Assembly (NCBI RefSeq): GCF_000425225.1
Contig: NZ_AULJ01000043.1
Coordinates: 1 to 48,394 of the forward strand
Reading direction: 5' to 3'
Length of the DNA stretch: 48,394 nucleotides
From: Pontibacillus marinus BH030004 = DSM 16465
GTDB taxonomy: Bacteria > Bacillota > Bacilli > Bacillales > BH030062
The notes beneath the pieces were generated by a model. The model was not told where the DNA came from. It worked only from the letters and a program-made list of their open reading frames with translations, and searched no databases. Below are positions 15,733-24,003 of the stretch, piece by piece. The position numbers and the translations under genes were made by a program. Position 1 is the first letter of the stretch; every line of letters begins with the position of its first letter.

Positions 15733-16836
15733 TTACTTATCTAAATTCTTCTCATAAAGGGGTCCTACATATTGTGCTGATGGCCTGAAGATTGTATTAT
15801 CCTCTAACTGCTCCATAACATGTGTCGTCCATCCCACCATACGACTTGCAGTAAATGTAGCTGTGAACAGGTGACTTGGAATATTCAATTCTCTTAGAAC
15901 AGCAGCTGCATAGAACTCTACGTTCGTGTAAAGTTTTCGGCCAGGCTTAAGTTCTTCTAATACCTCAATAGCTGTCTTTTCAACTTTTAGTGCAAGGTCA
16001 AACCAATCATCTTCCTTTTTGTTATCCTGAAGAGTCTCTTTAATTGCCTGCGCTCTTGGATCCATGGTTTTATAAACTCGATGCCCGAATCCCATAAGCT
16101 TTTCCCCGTTTTCCACCTTTTGTTGAATGCTTCCTCGAATATCTCCACTTTTAGCAATGTCATTTAATAGATCTATAACGCCAGAAGGAGCACCGCCGTG
16201 TAAAGGACCTTTCATTGTTCCAATCGCAGATGTTGCTGCTGACCCCAAATCAGACTCCGTTGAAGCGGTCACTCTAGCTGAAAAGGTAGAAGCATTTAAC
16301 CCATGCTCCATGGTTAAAATCATGTAGGTCTCTAACGCTTTTACATAAGAGGGAGATGGCTCTTCTCCTGTTAACATATAAAGATAATAAGCAACGTGGT
16401 CTAAATCAGTTCGTTCCTCTGGATAGGTAGTGTTGTTTTGAATGGATTCTCGGTAAGAAATTATGGCAGGTACAAGTGAAGTCAGTGTAATGGCATCTTG
16501 GAGTGTAATTCGTTTTGTATCGTATAGTTCTATAGATGAGATAGCCGTTCTTAAAACACTTAACATCTCATGGTTAGCTGGAATATTGTCTATTATATTT
16601 TTTACGTAATTTGGAAGCTTACGTGATTGTTTAAACTGTTGTTTTGTGTTACTTAATTCTTCGGTATTAGGAAGCATACCATTCCAAAGTAAATAAGCTA
16701 CTTCTTCAAATGAATGCTCTTTTGCTAGGTCTTGTGCCGAGAAACCCCGGTAAATTAATCTTCCTTTTTCTCCATCAATATGACTGATTTTAGTTTCTGT
16801 ACAGACTACACCTTTTAATCCTTTTTGTATCATCAT
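15733..16836 (-). CDS. citA: Citrate synthase CitA
   Basis: A 367-residue citrate synthase of the short bacterial type. Conserved sites are M-E-H-G (His178), G-P-L-H-G-G-A (His213), G-F-G-H-R-V-Y-K (His252) and the catalytic-acid segment N-V-E-F-Y. That segment has Glu307 where most family members have Asp. The enzyme condenses acetyl-CoA and oxaloacetate to citrate for the TCA cycle. Length and divergent arrangement with a LysR-type gene match B. subtilis citA (366 residues) and citR. Methylcitrate synthase is the main alternative. Confidence 0.87.
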   Translation of the reverse strand: MMIQKGLKGVVCTETKISHIDGEKGRLIYRGFSAQDLAKEHSFEEVAYLLWNGMLPNTEELSNTKQQFKQSRKLPNYVKNIIDNIPANHEMLSVLRTAISSIELYDTKRITLQDAITLTSLVPAIISYRESIQNNTTYPEERTDLDHVAYYLYMLTGEEPSPSYVKALETYMILTMEHGLNASTFSARVTASTESDLGSAATSAIGTMKGPLHGGAPSGVIDLLNDIAKSGDIRGSIQQKVENGEKLMGFGHRVYKTMDPRAQAIKETLQDNKKEDDWFDLALKVEKTAIEVLEELKPGRKLYTNVEFYAAAVLRELNIPSHLFTATFTASRMVGWTTHVMEQLEDNTIFRPSAQYVGPLYEKNLDK

Positions 16837-16944
16837 TGACCTCCTAAATATTTGCTTATTTTTAGTATAAAATGTATTGTGAATTTAGAAAATTAAATAA
16901 AATTAATGGAAGTGATTAAAAATATTAATGCATGAGGTGTGCCA
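16837..16944. promoter_or_regulatory. Divergent citA/citR control region
   Basis: A 108-base AT-rich region separates citA (minus) from citR (plus). LysR regulators usually bind between divergent genes at a T-n11-A dyad. Candidate AT-rich dyads are present, but I could not single one out. Confidence 0.45.
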
Positions 16945-17826
16945 ATGGAATTATCATGGATGAATACCTTTATAACGGTTGCGGAGGAAGGGAGCTTTCG
17001 TAAAGCAGCCGATGTTTTATACGTCTCCCAGCCAACTGTAACGGTACATATTAAGTCATTGGAAAAAGAATTAGGGGTCAGTCTTTTTGAAAGGAATAAT
17101 CGGTTTGTCAAGCTAACTGAGGAAGGTAGAAGGTTCATTAAACATGCTCGAAGGATGATTGATGCTCATCGAGAAGGTATTGAGGATATGAATTCTTTTG
17201 GTCAAGGGTATAGAAAGAAGTTGCGATTAGCCATATCTCCTTCCATAGCGGATACGATTATGCCAACTGTTTTAAAAGGGTTTTTGAAGAGCAATCCAGA
17301 AGTAGAGATTGACGTAGAAATTATGGAATCAACGAATATTGAAAAGGCAGTTAGCCATGAGGAAGTGGATATTGGTTTTTCACTACTTAAAAGCCAAGAT
17401 GATCAACTGAACTGTGTTGAACTATATGAGGACCAAATCATTTTTTGTGTCCCGCATGACGGGTATGATTCTGAATCTGCACCTCTAAGCTATCCAGAGG
17501 AATTTTTAAAACATAACTATTTACTCACACACAATTATCCGGGCGTTTGGGACACTTTGCATCAAAAAATTAAGTCAAGATTTCCGAGAACAAAAACGAT
17601 GAAAGTGTCTCAGGTTCATATTACGAAGCGGTTTATTGAAAGTGGTCTGGGGGTTTCGTTTCTACCCAAATCTACAGTGAGGAAAGAATTGCTGGAAGGT
17701 AGGATATTAGAAGTGCCTATCCCGCAAATTGATCTTCCTCAAGCACATACTTTTGCTCTAACGAAGTATAACCATTCTTTAGAAAACGATTTTATCTCAT
17801 ACGTTTCCAACCATCAGTTTAAATAA
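16945..17826 (+). CDS. citR: LysR-family regulator CitR
   Basis: A 293-residue LysR-type regulator. The winged helix-turn-helix at about 2-60 contains F-R-K-A-A-D-x-L-Y-V-S-Q-P-T-V-T, followed by the typical L-E-K-E-L-G-V-x-L-F-E-R. The rest is a two-lobe effector-binding domain. In B. subtilis CitR represses the divergently transcribed citA, and the same arrangement here supports the name. ATG 16945 is chosen because GAGGTG lies five bases upstream. Confidence 0.85.
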   Translation: MELSWMNTFITVAEEGSFRKAADVLYVSQPTVTVHIKSLEKELGVSLFERNNRFVKLTEEGRRFIKHARRMIDAHREGIEDMNSFGQGYRKKLRLAISPSIADTIMPTVLKGFLKSNPEVEIDVEIMESTNIEKAVSHEEVDIGFSLLKSQDDQLNCVELYEDQIIFCVPHDGYDSESAPLSYPEEFLKHNYLLTHNYPGVWDTLHQKIKSRFPRTKTMKVSQVHITKRFIESGLGVSFLPKSTVRKELLEGRILEVPIPQIDLPQAHTFALTKYNHSLENDFISYVSNHQFK

Positions 17827-17850
17827 CAAGGGTACAGTAGGAGGGGGAAT

Positions 17851-18405
17851 ATGAAAGAAGAAAAGGTGATGTGGCAAAGTAAAAGCCCTATTGGATGTGA
17901 ATATCTTAAATTAATTCAATATCCTCAAGAAATAACCGCCCAAGGTACAGTGATATACGCTGATGAAAAGGATGCTTACAAGGTGATGTATCAAATAGAG
18001 CTAGAGAAAAATTGGGTGACGAAAAGTGTTGAAGTAGCTGTAGAAGGTAAAGACCACACGTTACATCTACGTTCAAACGGAATGGGCGATTGGTGGTCAA
18101 ATGATACATATTTAGAGGGCATGCAGGGAGCTATCGATGTAGATATATCTGTAACCCCTTTTTCTAATTCGCTTCCCATCAATCGATTTGAATGGGCAGT
18201 AGGAGAGAGGAAGTCCTTTCATATGTTGTATATAGACGTGCCTTCACTAGAGTTATTACAGTTAAAGCAACATTATACGTTGGTTAATGAAGACGAGGGA
18301 AAGAGATTTTTCCAATACGAATGTCGAGACTATAAAACTACCATTCGTGTGGACCAGGACGGCTTAGTTGAAGATTATCCTGGATTATTTACTCGAGAAT
18401 TTTAA
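17851..18405 (+). CDS. Putative glycolipid-binding domain protein
   Basis: A 184-residue protein resembling the glycolipid-binding family PF06475 (formerly DUF1089). It has a W-x-S-x-x-x-x-G-C-E-Y-L opening, L-R-S-N-G-M-G-D-W-W, then D-I-D-V-type acidic beta strands and a C-terminal D-x-x-G-L-V-x-D-Y-P-G-L segment. The biochemical role of the family is poorly known. ATG 17851 follows GGAGGGGG and lies 24 bases after citR, so cotranscription with citR is possible. Confidence 0.75.
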   Translation: MKEEKVMWQSKSPIGCEYLKLIQYPQEITAQGTVIYADEKDAYKVMYQIELEKNWVTKSVEVAVEGKDHTLHLRSNGMGDWWSNDTYLEGMQGAIDVDISVTPFSNSLPINRFEWAVGERKSFHMLYIDVPSLELLQLKQHYTLVNEDEGKRFFQYECRDYKTTIRVDQDGLVEDYPGLFTREF

Positions 18406-18437
18406 GGTTCATCAGTATTTGAAAGGGGAGATGTATT

Positions 18438-18506
18438 ATGAAAATGACCATGACACTTTACAGGGGACTAAATCAATCGAGGGTGAACGTATCACTACCC
18501 CTATAA
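18438..18506 (+). CDS. Possible 22-residue peptide
   Basis: ATG 18438 has AAGGGGAG at a good distance and opens a 22-codon frame. It begins M-K-M-T-M-T-L-Y-R-G. It could be a real small peptide, a leader for the kinase-like gene 33 bases downstream, or a relic. Composition gives no clue. Confidence 0.25.
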   Translation: MKMTMTLYRGLNQSRVNVSLPL

Positions 18507-18539
18507 ACTACGTGATCCCATAAATAGGAGGATCATTAC

Positions 18540-19403
18540 TTGGACAATTTAATTACGATAGAACTTGGGAGTTTAGAGTTTCAATTACAAGAACATCATG
18601 ACTTCTCTTGGTTAGAGAATATGGGCGAAGTATTTTGTGTTTTTGATGAGCAAGATTCCGGTAATATAAGTTTTGGATTAAAAAGAGATAACCAGAAGTT
18701 TTTTGTGAAATACGCTGGTGCAAAACCAATGGAATATAACGGAAATCCTGAAGATGCTGTAAACCGGTTAAAAGAAGCTATACCCGTTTACCAGACCTTA
18801 GATCATCCTCATTTGATCAAGTTGGTTGATCATTTCAAAACAACAGATGGATTTGCAGCGGTTTTTGAATGGTTTAATGGGGAATGTTTGCATGCTCATT
18901 GGTCTTTTGGAGGAATAGCTAAATACACAAATCCAGCCTCACCTTTTTATCGTTTTAAGAGACTTCCGATTTCGAAACGATTAGAAGCATTAGATAGACT
19001 CTTCTCTTTTCATAGCTTTGTAGAGTCACAGGGGTATGTAGCTGTTGATTTTTACGACGGGAGTATTCTATATAATTTTGAAAATGATGAGGCAAAAATC
19101 TGTGATATAGATTTTTACCAAAAATCTCCGTCTGTAAATGATATGGGGGAGAGCTTCTGGGGAGCAGACAGATCAAAATCTCCAGAAGAGTATAAATTAG
19201 GGGCTCCCATTGATTCCATAACGAATGTATATAATTTAGGAGCTATTGCTTTTGGATTGTTGGGTGGAGAAACCGATCATTCATTTTCAAAATGGGAAGC
19301 GGATGAAAATCAATATTATGTAGCTATTAAAGCAACTTCAGAGGATAGGGACGCACGTTTTTTATCTGTTAAAGAATTTTATCAAGCTTGGCAAAATGTT
19401 TAA
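18540..19403 (+). CDS. Protein-kinase-like protein
   Basis: A 287-residue protein with a kinase-like fold read by eye. An F-F-V-K-Y-A-G lysine strand is near residue 59. A hinge F-E-W-F-N-G follows, then Y-V-A-V-D-F-Y-D-G-S-I-L-Y at the place of the catalytic loop. A C-D-I-D-F segment sits at the metal-binding DFG position. The canonical HRD and DFG are altered, so it may be an atypical Ser/Thr or small-molecule kinase. TTG 18540 lies behind GGAGGATC. A terminator follows immediately. Confidence 0.65.
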   Translation: MDNLITIELGSLEFQLQEHHDFSWLENMGEVFCVFDEQDSGNISFGLKRDNQKFFVKYAGAKPMEYNGNPEDAVNRLKEAIPVYQTLDHPHLIKLVDHFKTTDGFAAVFEWFNGECLHAHWSFGGIAKYTNPASPFYRFKRLPISKRLEALDRLFSFHSFVESQGYVAVDFYDGSILYNFENDEAKICDIDFYQKSPSVNDMGESFWGADRSKSPEEYKLGAPIDSITNVYNLGAIAFGLLGGETDHSFSKWEADENQYYVAIKATSEDRDARFLSVKEFYQAWQNV

Positions 19404-19423
19404 TCTAAGAGAGAAGGAAGATA

Positions 19424-19459
19424 GACACAAACCCATGTGACAGGTTTGTGTCTTTTTTT
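19424..19459 (+). terminator. Rho-independent terminator
   Basis: GACACAAACC (19424-19433) pairs with GGTTTGTGTC (19443-19452) and is followed by T7. Confidence 0.9.
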
Positions 19460-19554
19460 CTATACAGAAGGATTACATAAATACATATAGAAGAGGTTTG
19501 AAATGGAAATTCCCTTACATCATGAAACTTTATATTTTTTTAGTAGGTGATGAC

Positions 19555-20781
19555 TTGAATGGATGGATAAGTAAGTATGTGCTCCTGCTCTCTGGAGTAG
19601 GGATATCTTATCTAGGTAACTGGATATATCTGATCGCCATTAATATTACAATTTTAAACTTAACGGGATCTGCAGCAGCTGTAGCTGGCCTCTATATTAT
19701 CAAACCTATTGCACTCTTAATCACGAATTTCTGGTCTGGAAGTGTCATTGATCGAGTAAATAAAAGAAAGCTCATGATAATAGTGGATATTGTTAGAGGG
19801 ATTTTAGTTTTTTGTATTCCTTTTGTAGGCTTTCTATGGGGGATATATGGATTGATCTTTCTTATCAATATCGTGGGAGCTTTTTTTGGTCCTAGCTCTG
19901 CGGTCTATATAACAAAGCTTATTCCACCAGAGCGGAGACAGCGATTTAATTCCATGATGAGCATGACTAATTCAGGTGCATTTTTGTTGGGGCCTGCTAT
20001 TTCTGGCATTCTTATCATGTATGTCGGTACTGAATTATGTATAATCATCAATGCTTTTTCATTTATTGTTTGTGCCTTTTTCATTTTCCTTCTTCCAGAT
20101 GTGGATGAAGAGACTGGTGAAGTTCGTGAACCTATAAAATGGAAGACTCTTTTAAAGGATCTAAAAGCTGTAGTCGATTTTTCAAAGAGGGCTACTTTTT
20201 TTATAACAGTCTACTTGCTATTTCAAATAGCTATGCTGATTGGGTTTGCATTGGATTCACAAGAGGTTACTTTTATCAAACAAAACTTAGAGCTTTCGGA
20301 ACGTGATTACGGCCTTATTGTAAGTATAACTGGAATCGGCGCTCTTCTTGGAGGGAGTGTAGCTGCTGTTCTGTCGAAAAAGATACAGCTTCGCTTTTAT
20401 ATTGGTGGAGGGATTCTGCTTTCATCAGTTGGTTATGTGATGTTTTATTCTTCCTTTAACTTTATCTCAGCTACTTTTGCATTCGTTTTCTTAGGATTCT
20501 TTATGGCGTTTGCGAATACTGGCTATGCTACCTTTTTTCAAAACAGTATCCCAGTCGATCTTATGGGGAGGTTTGGTAGTATTGCGAATATGGTTCAAGG
20601 ATTGATTCAAATAGGATTTACATTATTATTAGGTCTAACTTCTGAGTGGTTTTCTCTTCAAATCGTATGTTTGATTTTTGCTAGTGTAGGAACATTAATT
20701 GCAGCGATCCTATTTTCAATCTTTTTATTTTCAGAAAAAGCCAAATTTGATAAGGAACAATCAAATGCGTTTACGAGCTAA
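19555..20781 (+). CDS. MFS transporter
   Basis: A 408-residue major facilitator protein with about 12 membrane helices. The loop 2-3 motif is present as G-S-V-I-D-R-V-N-K-R-K, typical of drug or metabolite exporters related to MefA-type proteins. TTG 19555, six bases after AGGTGA, is preferred over TTG 19498, because homologues usually start just before the first helix. The substrate is unknown. It is a single-gene unit after the terminator at 19424. Confidence 0.8.
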   Translation: MNGWISKYVLLLSGVGISYLGNWIYLIAINITILNLTGSAAAVAGLYIIKPIALLITNFWSGSVIDRVNKRKLMIIVDIVRGILVFCIPFVGFLWGIYGLIFLINIVGAFFGPSSAVYITKLIPPERRQRFNSMMSMTNSGAFLLGPAISGILIMYVGTELCIIINAFSFIVCAFFIFLLPDVDEETGEVREPIKWKTLLKDLKAVVDFSKRATFFITVYLLFQIAMLIGFALDSQEVTFIKQNLELSERDYGLIVSITGIGALLGGSVAAVLSKKIQLRFYIGGGILLSSVGYVMFYSSFNFISATFAFVFLGFFMAFANTGYATFFQNSIPVDLMGRFGSIANMVQGLIQIGFTLLLGLTSEWFSLQIVCLIFASVGTLIAAILFSIFLFSEKAKFDKEQSNAFTS

Positions 20782-20869
20782 AGTAAGAAAATAAATCAAA
20801 CACCTATTGAACTATCATGCCCTCCATGATAGGATGTACTGACGTTTACCTTACAAGGAGGGGAGAAAA

Positions 20870-21505
20870 ATGAATCGGATCTACCTAAGAATCCTGTATT
20901 ACACACTTGGCATTGTGATTTTAACTGCAGGAATCTCTTTAACCATCCTTGCCAAATTAGGGACTTCTCCTTTTGATGCCCTGCTTGTGGGTTTGTATCG
21001 AACATTTGGCTTAACGATAGGAAGCTGGGAAATTGTTGTTGGCTTAAGCATGATTCTGTTTAACTCAGTAGCAGAAAAACGCAAACCTGAGATCATTGCT
21101 ATATTTACATCCTTGCTTACGGGAGTAGGGATTGATTTTTGGGTCCATTTATTTAGTGGGTGGATTGCACCACAGTCGATTGTGTACCAAATCATATGTT
21201 CTTCACTTGGATTGATCATTTCTGCTTTAGGTATTGCGATCAATCTTCAAGCGGATTTTGCCCCTAATCCTTTTGATCGTATGATGCTTGTTGTTAAGAA
21301 TTTAACGGGTAAATCAGTCTCATTTGCTCGAGCTTTAATTAGCATTGTTTTAGTGATCATTGCTGCCTTTTTTGGGGGAGCAATTGGTATAGGAACGTTG
21401 ATCATCGCTTTTACAAGTGGAATGGTTATTCACTTGTTTATGAAGGGCATGTATCATATCGACCAACGACTTTTAAGTTATAAACCAAGTGTAAGTAAAT
21501 CATAA
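20870..21505 (+). CDS. YczE/YitT-type integral membrane protein
   Basis: A 211-residue protein with five or six membrane helices. It resembles the YczE/YyaS family, with G-x-x-L-T-I-L-A-K-L-G-T-S-P-F-D in helix 1 and the internal repeat-like A-P-N-P-F-D-R-M-M. The molecular function is not known. ATG 20870 lies behind AAGGAGGGG. A terminator follows at 21506. Confidence 0.78.
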   Translation: MNRIYLRILYYTLGIVILTAGISLTILAKLGTSPFDALLVGLYRTFGLTIGSWEIVVGLSMILFNSVAEKRKPEIIAIFTSLLTGVGIDFWVHLFSGWIAPQSIVYQIICSSLGLIISALGIAINLQADFAPNPFDRMMLVVKNLTGKSVSFARALISIVLVIIAAFFGGAIGIGTLIIAFTSGMVIHLFMKGMYHIDQRLLSYKPSVSKS

Positions 21506-21540
21506 GACGTTTTCCTTGTTTTAAGGAAAGCGTCTTTTTT
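21506..21540 (+). terminator. Rho-independent terminator
   Basis: GACGTTTTCCTT (21506-21517) pairs with AAGGAAAGCGTC (21523-21534), with a G-U pair, and is followed by T7. Confidence 0.85.
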
Positions 21541-21570
21541 TACGAAAAAGGATTGAGTTAAATGGTTCCT

Positions 21571-21591
21571 TTTGAAATAATTGGTATTAAA
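21571..21591 (+). promoter_or_regulatory. Copy 4 of TTTGAAATAATTGG motif
   Basis: TTTGAAATAATTGGTATTAA ends 23 bases before ATT 21615. If TATTAA is the -10 element, the transcript would start near 21597 and still include the GGAG ribosome site at 21602. Confidence 0.6.
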
Positions 21592-21614
21592 GTGAAGTAT
21601 TGGAGTGTGATTTT

Positions 21615-22016
21615 ATTTATAAAAAAATTGCTTTACATGCAGCATTAATTGTTGGAGCTCTGATTCTTCTTTATCTAATGGTAGATTCCTATGATGATTT
21701 GAAGGAAGCTAATAATAGAAATGATAATATAAGGTTTTTACTTACAAAAATGACACTTTGGGGTTGTTTATTTGGAGTTCTTTTGGAATCCAAAAGAGTA
21801 ATCGCATTAATTCTAGGAAACATCAGACTAAATTGGTTACTTGCACCGGTTATTATTCTATTAGTGTTAGTATTCATACCTCGAACTTACGTATTGCATT
21901 GGTTTGGAGTAAATGAGCCGTTTTATATTTGGATGTTCCTGGTGCCAGACACACATATGGCACTCAGTATTCTATCTGGAGTACTCCTTGTGAGGTCTTT
22001 GAGTCCTAATGAATAA
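21615..22016 (+). CDS. Four-helix membrane protein, paralogue family member 2, ATT start
   Basis: A 133-residue paralogue of the genes at 11744 and 22035. Shared landmarks are Gly14, D-L-K-E-A at 28-32, L-L-E-x-K after helix 2, N-W-L-x-x-P in helix 3, W-F-G-V-x-x-P-F, and a final V-R-S-L-S. ATT 21615 is nine bases after GGAG (21602-21605) and gives an N-terminus that aligns exactly with member 1. TTG 21600 is possible but has no good ribosome site and would add five residues. The function is unknown. The next paralogue starts 18 bases after its stop. Confidence 0.65.
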   Translation: MYKKIALHAALIVGALILLYLMVDSYDDLKEANNRNDNIRFLLTKMTLWGCLFGVLLESKRVIALILGNIRLNWLLAPVIILLVLVFIPRTYVLHWFGVNEPFYIWMFLVPDTHMALSILSGVLLVRSLSPNE

Positions 22017-22034
22017 AGAAGGGGATGGAAAACG

Positions 22035-22469
22035 ATCAAAACGTTTATTCAATATGTTGTTGTGTTTTTAACCGGTTTAATCATCTTAAATACTATAGCA
22101 GATATTTTGAGAAGCATGGCGATGAATTCGGAAGCAATTGCGAGAATAGATGCGAAGAGGTTATGGATTTACTTTTCTATCTCACTACTTAGCATATTAT
22201 TCGGGATTCTTATTGAGTGGAAGCGGGTTTTGAAGATTTTGAAGGGTGATCTTAAGATTAATTGGCTCATGATCCCTACAGTTATTTTGCTAATGATCAG
22301 CCTAACTCCATATACTTACACATTTAAGTTCGTTGGTATTGCTTCTTTTCGTCACATTCCATTTGGGATTTTATTCGCCCCCATGCAACAAACCCATGTT
22401 TTATTAATGATTGGGATTCTTACAGGGATTATGTTGGTTAGATCTTTAAAGAATGATTCTGTAACGTAA
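22035..22469 (+). CDS. Four-helix membrane protein, paralogue family member 3, ATC start
   Basis: A 144-residue third paralogue, directly behind member 2 as a tandem duplicate. Helix 2 ends in L-I-E-W-K-R, helix 3 is N-W-L-M-I-P-T-V-I-L, and the end is M-L-V-R-S-L. Read from ATC 22035, ten bases after AAGGGG (22018-22024), the T-G-L at residues 13-15 aligns with S-G-L and V-G-A of the other two. The first GTG (22062) lies within helix 1 and lacks a ribosome site. The function is unknown. Confidence 0.62.
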   Translation: MKTFIQYVVVFLTGLIILNTIADILRSMAMNSEAIARIDAKRLWIYFSISLLSILFGILIEWKRVLKILKGDLKINWLMIPTVILLMISLTPYTYTFKFVGIASFRHIPFGILFAPMQQTHVLLMIGILTGIMLVRSLKNDSVT

Positions 22470-22503
22470 TAAAATCTTTTGATAATGGAATGAGGTGTGG
22501 AAC

Positions 22504-23010
22504 TTGAAGAAGCGTTATATAAAGGATTTACTTATATTTCTTTTCTCCGGATTGGTAGTCGTACTGGGGGGAATGGTGTTTCAACATAATAAAGTAGAAC
22601 GTGAAAATTATGAAGAAGCAGCTAAGGTGTTCTATCACAATCTTCATCATGCAGACCTATATTTGCAAAAATCTTTAAATAGTAAAGAGGGTGAGGACCA
22701 ATTTACTAAGCATGTCCATAGCTCGGCCATGTGGCTCAAAGGAACGGTTACAGCTTATAGAGGTTTGCGTTACGAAGCAGCAAAGGAAGGGATTGCATTT
22801 AATCGAGATGTAGAGGAAGTGTTTGTTTTAACGAATCTCGATCAATTAATTGATATGAAAACGAATAGCCCTTCAAATCTAGAGCGGATTAATTCACTTT
22901 ACGAAGAGATCCATAAGATTAAAGTAGGGTTGAATGATTCTATCTTACTTCATAAAAAACCTAATGAGATTCAAAAGGCTATTCATGAGGTGAGCAGTGC
23001 GATTGATTAA
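22504..23010 (+). CDS. Membrane-anchored helical protein of unknown function
   Basis: A 168-residue protein with one N-terminal membrane helix (about 8-25), followed by a mostly alpha-helical, charged domain probably outside the cell. TTG 22504 is six bases after GAGGTG, and the N-terminus is then M-K-K-R-Y. It follows paralogue 3 by 34 bases and may complete the same transcript. No family was recognised. Confidence 0.6.
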   Translation: MKKRYIKDLLIFLFSGLVVVLGGMVFQHNKVERENYEEAAKVFYHNLHHADLYLQKSLNSKEGEDQFTKHVHSSAMWLKGTVTAYRGLRYEAAKEGIAFNRDVEEVFVLTNLDQLIDMKTNSPSNLERINSLYEEIHKIKVGLNDSILLHKKPNEIQKAIHEVSSAID

Positions 23011-23038
23011 TTAGAAGGGCTATTGATGGTCAGTTTCT

Positions 23039-23290
23039 TTAAATCGGCATCATTGAAACAATTTGCTGAATACGTACAAAGAAAAGAGAGTCTCCAGCTT
23101 GTAGCACAATGTGGTCAGGTTGAACTTCTACTAATTCCCCTCTAATGGTATCTTTCGTTGTTTCAACAATTAAATTCTCTCCCCGTAATAATTGCAGTCG
23201 AACGACTACAAAGGGATCGATAACCGTTGTATATTGAGGATTCATCCATTGGTTATCATGTTGAGGTTGCTGACGATAATACATATACAT
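23039..23290 (-). CDS. DUF2642 (YuzF-like) protein
   Basis: An 83-residue protein with a Tyr/Gln-rich start and a compact beta-rich domain: L-L-R-G-E-N-L-I-V-E-T, T-I-R-G-E-L-V-E-V-Q-P-D-H-I-V-L and F-V-R-I-Q-Q-I-V. This matches DUF2642 proteins of spore-forming Bacillaceae. ATG 23290 lies behind GGGGGA. A CATAAGTTA segment about 25 bases upstream resembles the -10 element of mother-cell sigma factors (CATA-n3-TA); this is tentative. The function is unknown. Confidence 0.75.
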   Translation of the reverse strand: MYMYYRQQPQHDNQWMNPQYTTVIDPFVVVRLQLLRGENLIVETTKDTIRGELVEVQPDHIVLQAGDSLFFVRIQQIVSMMPI

Positions 23291-23410
23291 TCCCCCGGTT
23301 TTAGTATCTGTATAACTTATGCATGGGGAATGGGTGTAGTGAACGATAAGATAGGCTATCTAGGAATCTATCACATAAAATTACATTAGTGTAGGAGGAG
23401 GGAAGTGTAC

Positions 23411-23917
23411 ATGCGATCCATTCTAATACCTATAGTATTGATAGCTACAATGATCATGACATCTTGCTCCACTAGTACTAACAATACAAAAGAGTTTCAA
23501 AAACTAAATGAAAAGATTACAGAACTGCAAACACAACAAGAAGATTTGCAATCTAAGCTAGAAAAAAGTGAAAAACGTCTATACATACTACAGTCTAAAA
23601 TGGTAAAACAATCCGACATCTTAGAAATCAAGGAAGACACTACATATATAAAAAGCATGGTTGGAAATTTAGAGGGAATTTATATATCTGAAGGAGCAGC
23701 CCGTAAAAAAGCAGAATCCCTAACAAGTAATGAGGTTGAAAAGTGGTCTGTGACGTTTAACGAAGATTACGACTATGATGAAAATAATGAAGATAACTTA
23801 GTTCGAGATGTGTGGGTTGTTAAAGCCTTTCATCCACCTGGTAATAAAACTATATATTACATCGACGCTATTACCAAAGAAGTTGTAAATTTATCTGAAA
23901 TAGAAAGTAAGCACTAG
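23411..23917 (+). CDS. Coiled-coil lipoprotein
   Basis: A 168-residue lipoprotein. The signal peptide ends with the lipobox M-T-S-C. A Leu/Glu/Lys-rich coiled coil of about 45 residues follows, then a C-terminal domain with W-S-V-T-F and a D-V-W-V-V-K-A-F-H-P-P-G segment and a final I-Y-Y-I-D-A-x-T-K-E-V-V that resembles a PepSY-like strand. ATG 23411 is chosen over GTG 23405 for its better spacing to GGAGGAGGG. The function is unknown. Confidence 0.65.
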   Translation: MRSILIPIVLIATMIMTSCSTSTNNTKEFQKLNEKITELQTQQEDLQSKLEKSEKRLYILQSKMVKQSDILEIKEDTTYIKSMVGNLEGIYISEGAARKKAESLTSNEVEKWSVTFNEDYDYDENNEDNLVRDVWVVKAFHPPGNKTIYYIDAITKEVVNLSEIESKH

Positions 23918-24003
23918 GGGTAATTCCTTTGAAAAACTACGTATTGTTTTTCGAGCAGATACAATGTTCTTTATATATTAATGAATGCTAGGAGAGAGTT
24001 AAG

